This document shows, one piece after another, positions 14,653 through 14,743 of a stretch of 14,743 bases of DNA (its first letter is position 1; each line of letters begins with the position of its first letter). A program made the translations under genes and the position numbers. A model generated the notes under the pieces. That model was not told the origin of the DNA. It ran no database searches and saw nothing but the letters and a program-made list of their open reading frames with translations. The DNA lies in NCBI GenBank assembly GCA_027457205.1, contig DAIDTM010000253.1:1-14743 (forward strand), written 5' to 3'. The DNA is from Anaerolineae bacterium. Its GTDB lineage: Bacteria > Chloroflexota > Anaerolineae > UBA4142.

Positions 14653-14743
14653 TGAGTGGAAATTCAACCTGGCGCATCGGCGTCATCGGCGCGGGGCGCA
14701 TCGGCAAGATTCACGCTGAGAATTTGACGCGTCTCCCCGGCGT
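14652..14743 (+). CDS. iolG: Gfo/Idh/MocA-family dehydrogenase, probable inositol 2-dehydrogenase (partial)
   Basis: The first 30 codons of a gene that runs off the right edge. The translation contains RIGVIGAGRIGKIHAENL, a Rossmann dinucleotide-binding GxGxxG motif followed by the IHAENL helix common in inositol 2-dehydrogenases. IolG would oxidise myo-inositol with NAD to 2-keto-myo-inositol, the missing first step of the pathway. The ATG overlaps the iolB stop by one base (TGATG), and a GTG three bases earlier is an alternative. GGGAGGA at 14637-14643 serves either. The family assignment is firm; inositol as substrate is inferred from its neighbours. Confidence 0.78.
   Translation, partial: MSGNSTWRIGVIGAGRIGKIHAENLTRLPG

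Overview
The window is GC-rich bacterial DNA with tightly packed genes, good Shine-Dalgarno sites and sigma70-type promoters. The gene style (DrrAB-like ABC exporter, MazEF-like pair, GC-rich iol cluster) would fit an Anaerolineae-like Chloroflexota genome or metagenome bin. That placement is only an inference, because no marker gene is present.

The window splits at about 6.16-6.34 kb into two divergent halves. The left half (1-6103) is all on the minus strand. It starts with a MarR-family regulator driven by a near-perfect promoter, followed by an overlapping ABC exporter ATPase, its ABC-2 permease and a 14-TM DHA2-type MFS exporter. This looks like one translationally coupled multidrug or xenobiotic efflux operon. 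Beyond it lie a dienelactone-hydrolase-family enzyme, a spacer with two strong hairpins, a TauE/SafE-family permease with its own promoter, and a small membrane protein cut by the left edge.

The right half (6336-14743) is all on the plus strand and is a myo-inositol catabolism operon. Its order is LacI-type regulator, transaldolase-family enzyme, iolD, a short gene relic, iolA, iolE, a MazEF-like toxin-antitoxin pair with its own promoter and operator, iolB, and the first 30 codons of an iolG-like dehydrogenase. Together IolG, IolE, IolD and IolB would convert myo-inositol to 5-dehydro-2-deoxy-D-gluconate, and IolA would convert malonate semialdehyde to acetyl-CoA. The usual connecting enzymes, kinase IolC and aldolase IolJ, are not in the window, while a transaldolase-fold enzyme is the first structural gene. 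The most interesting hypothesis is that this enzyme makes malonate semialdehyde directly from unphosphorylated 5-dehydro-2-deoxy-D-gluconate. It would do so by moving the dihydroxyacetone unit to glyceraldehyde 3-phosphate or by releasing it. This would parallel transaldolase-dependent sulfoglycolysis.

Other points of note are a large inverted repeat in the lacI leader, an apparent Gfo/Idh dehydrogenase relic between iolD and iolA, the toxin-antitoxin pair inside the operon, and a compound hairpin element that may be a dispersed repeat.
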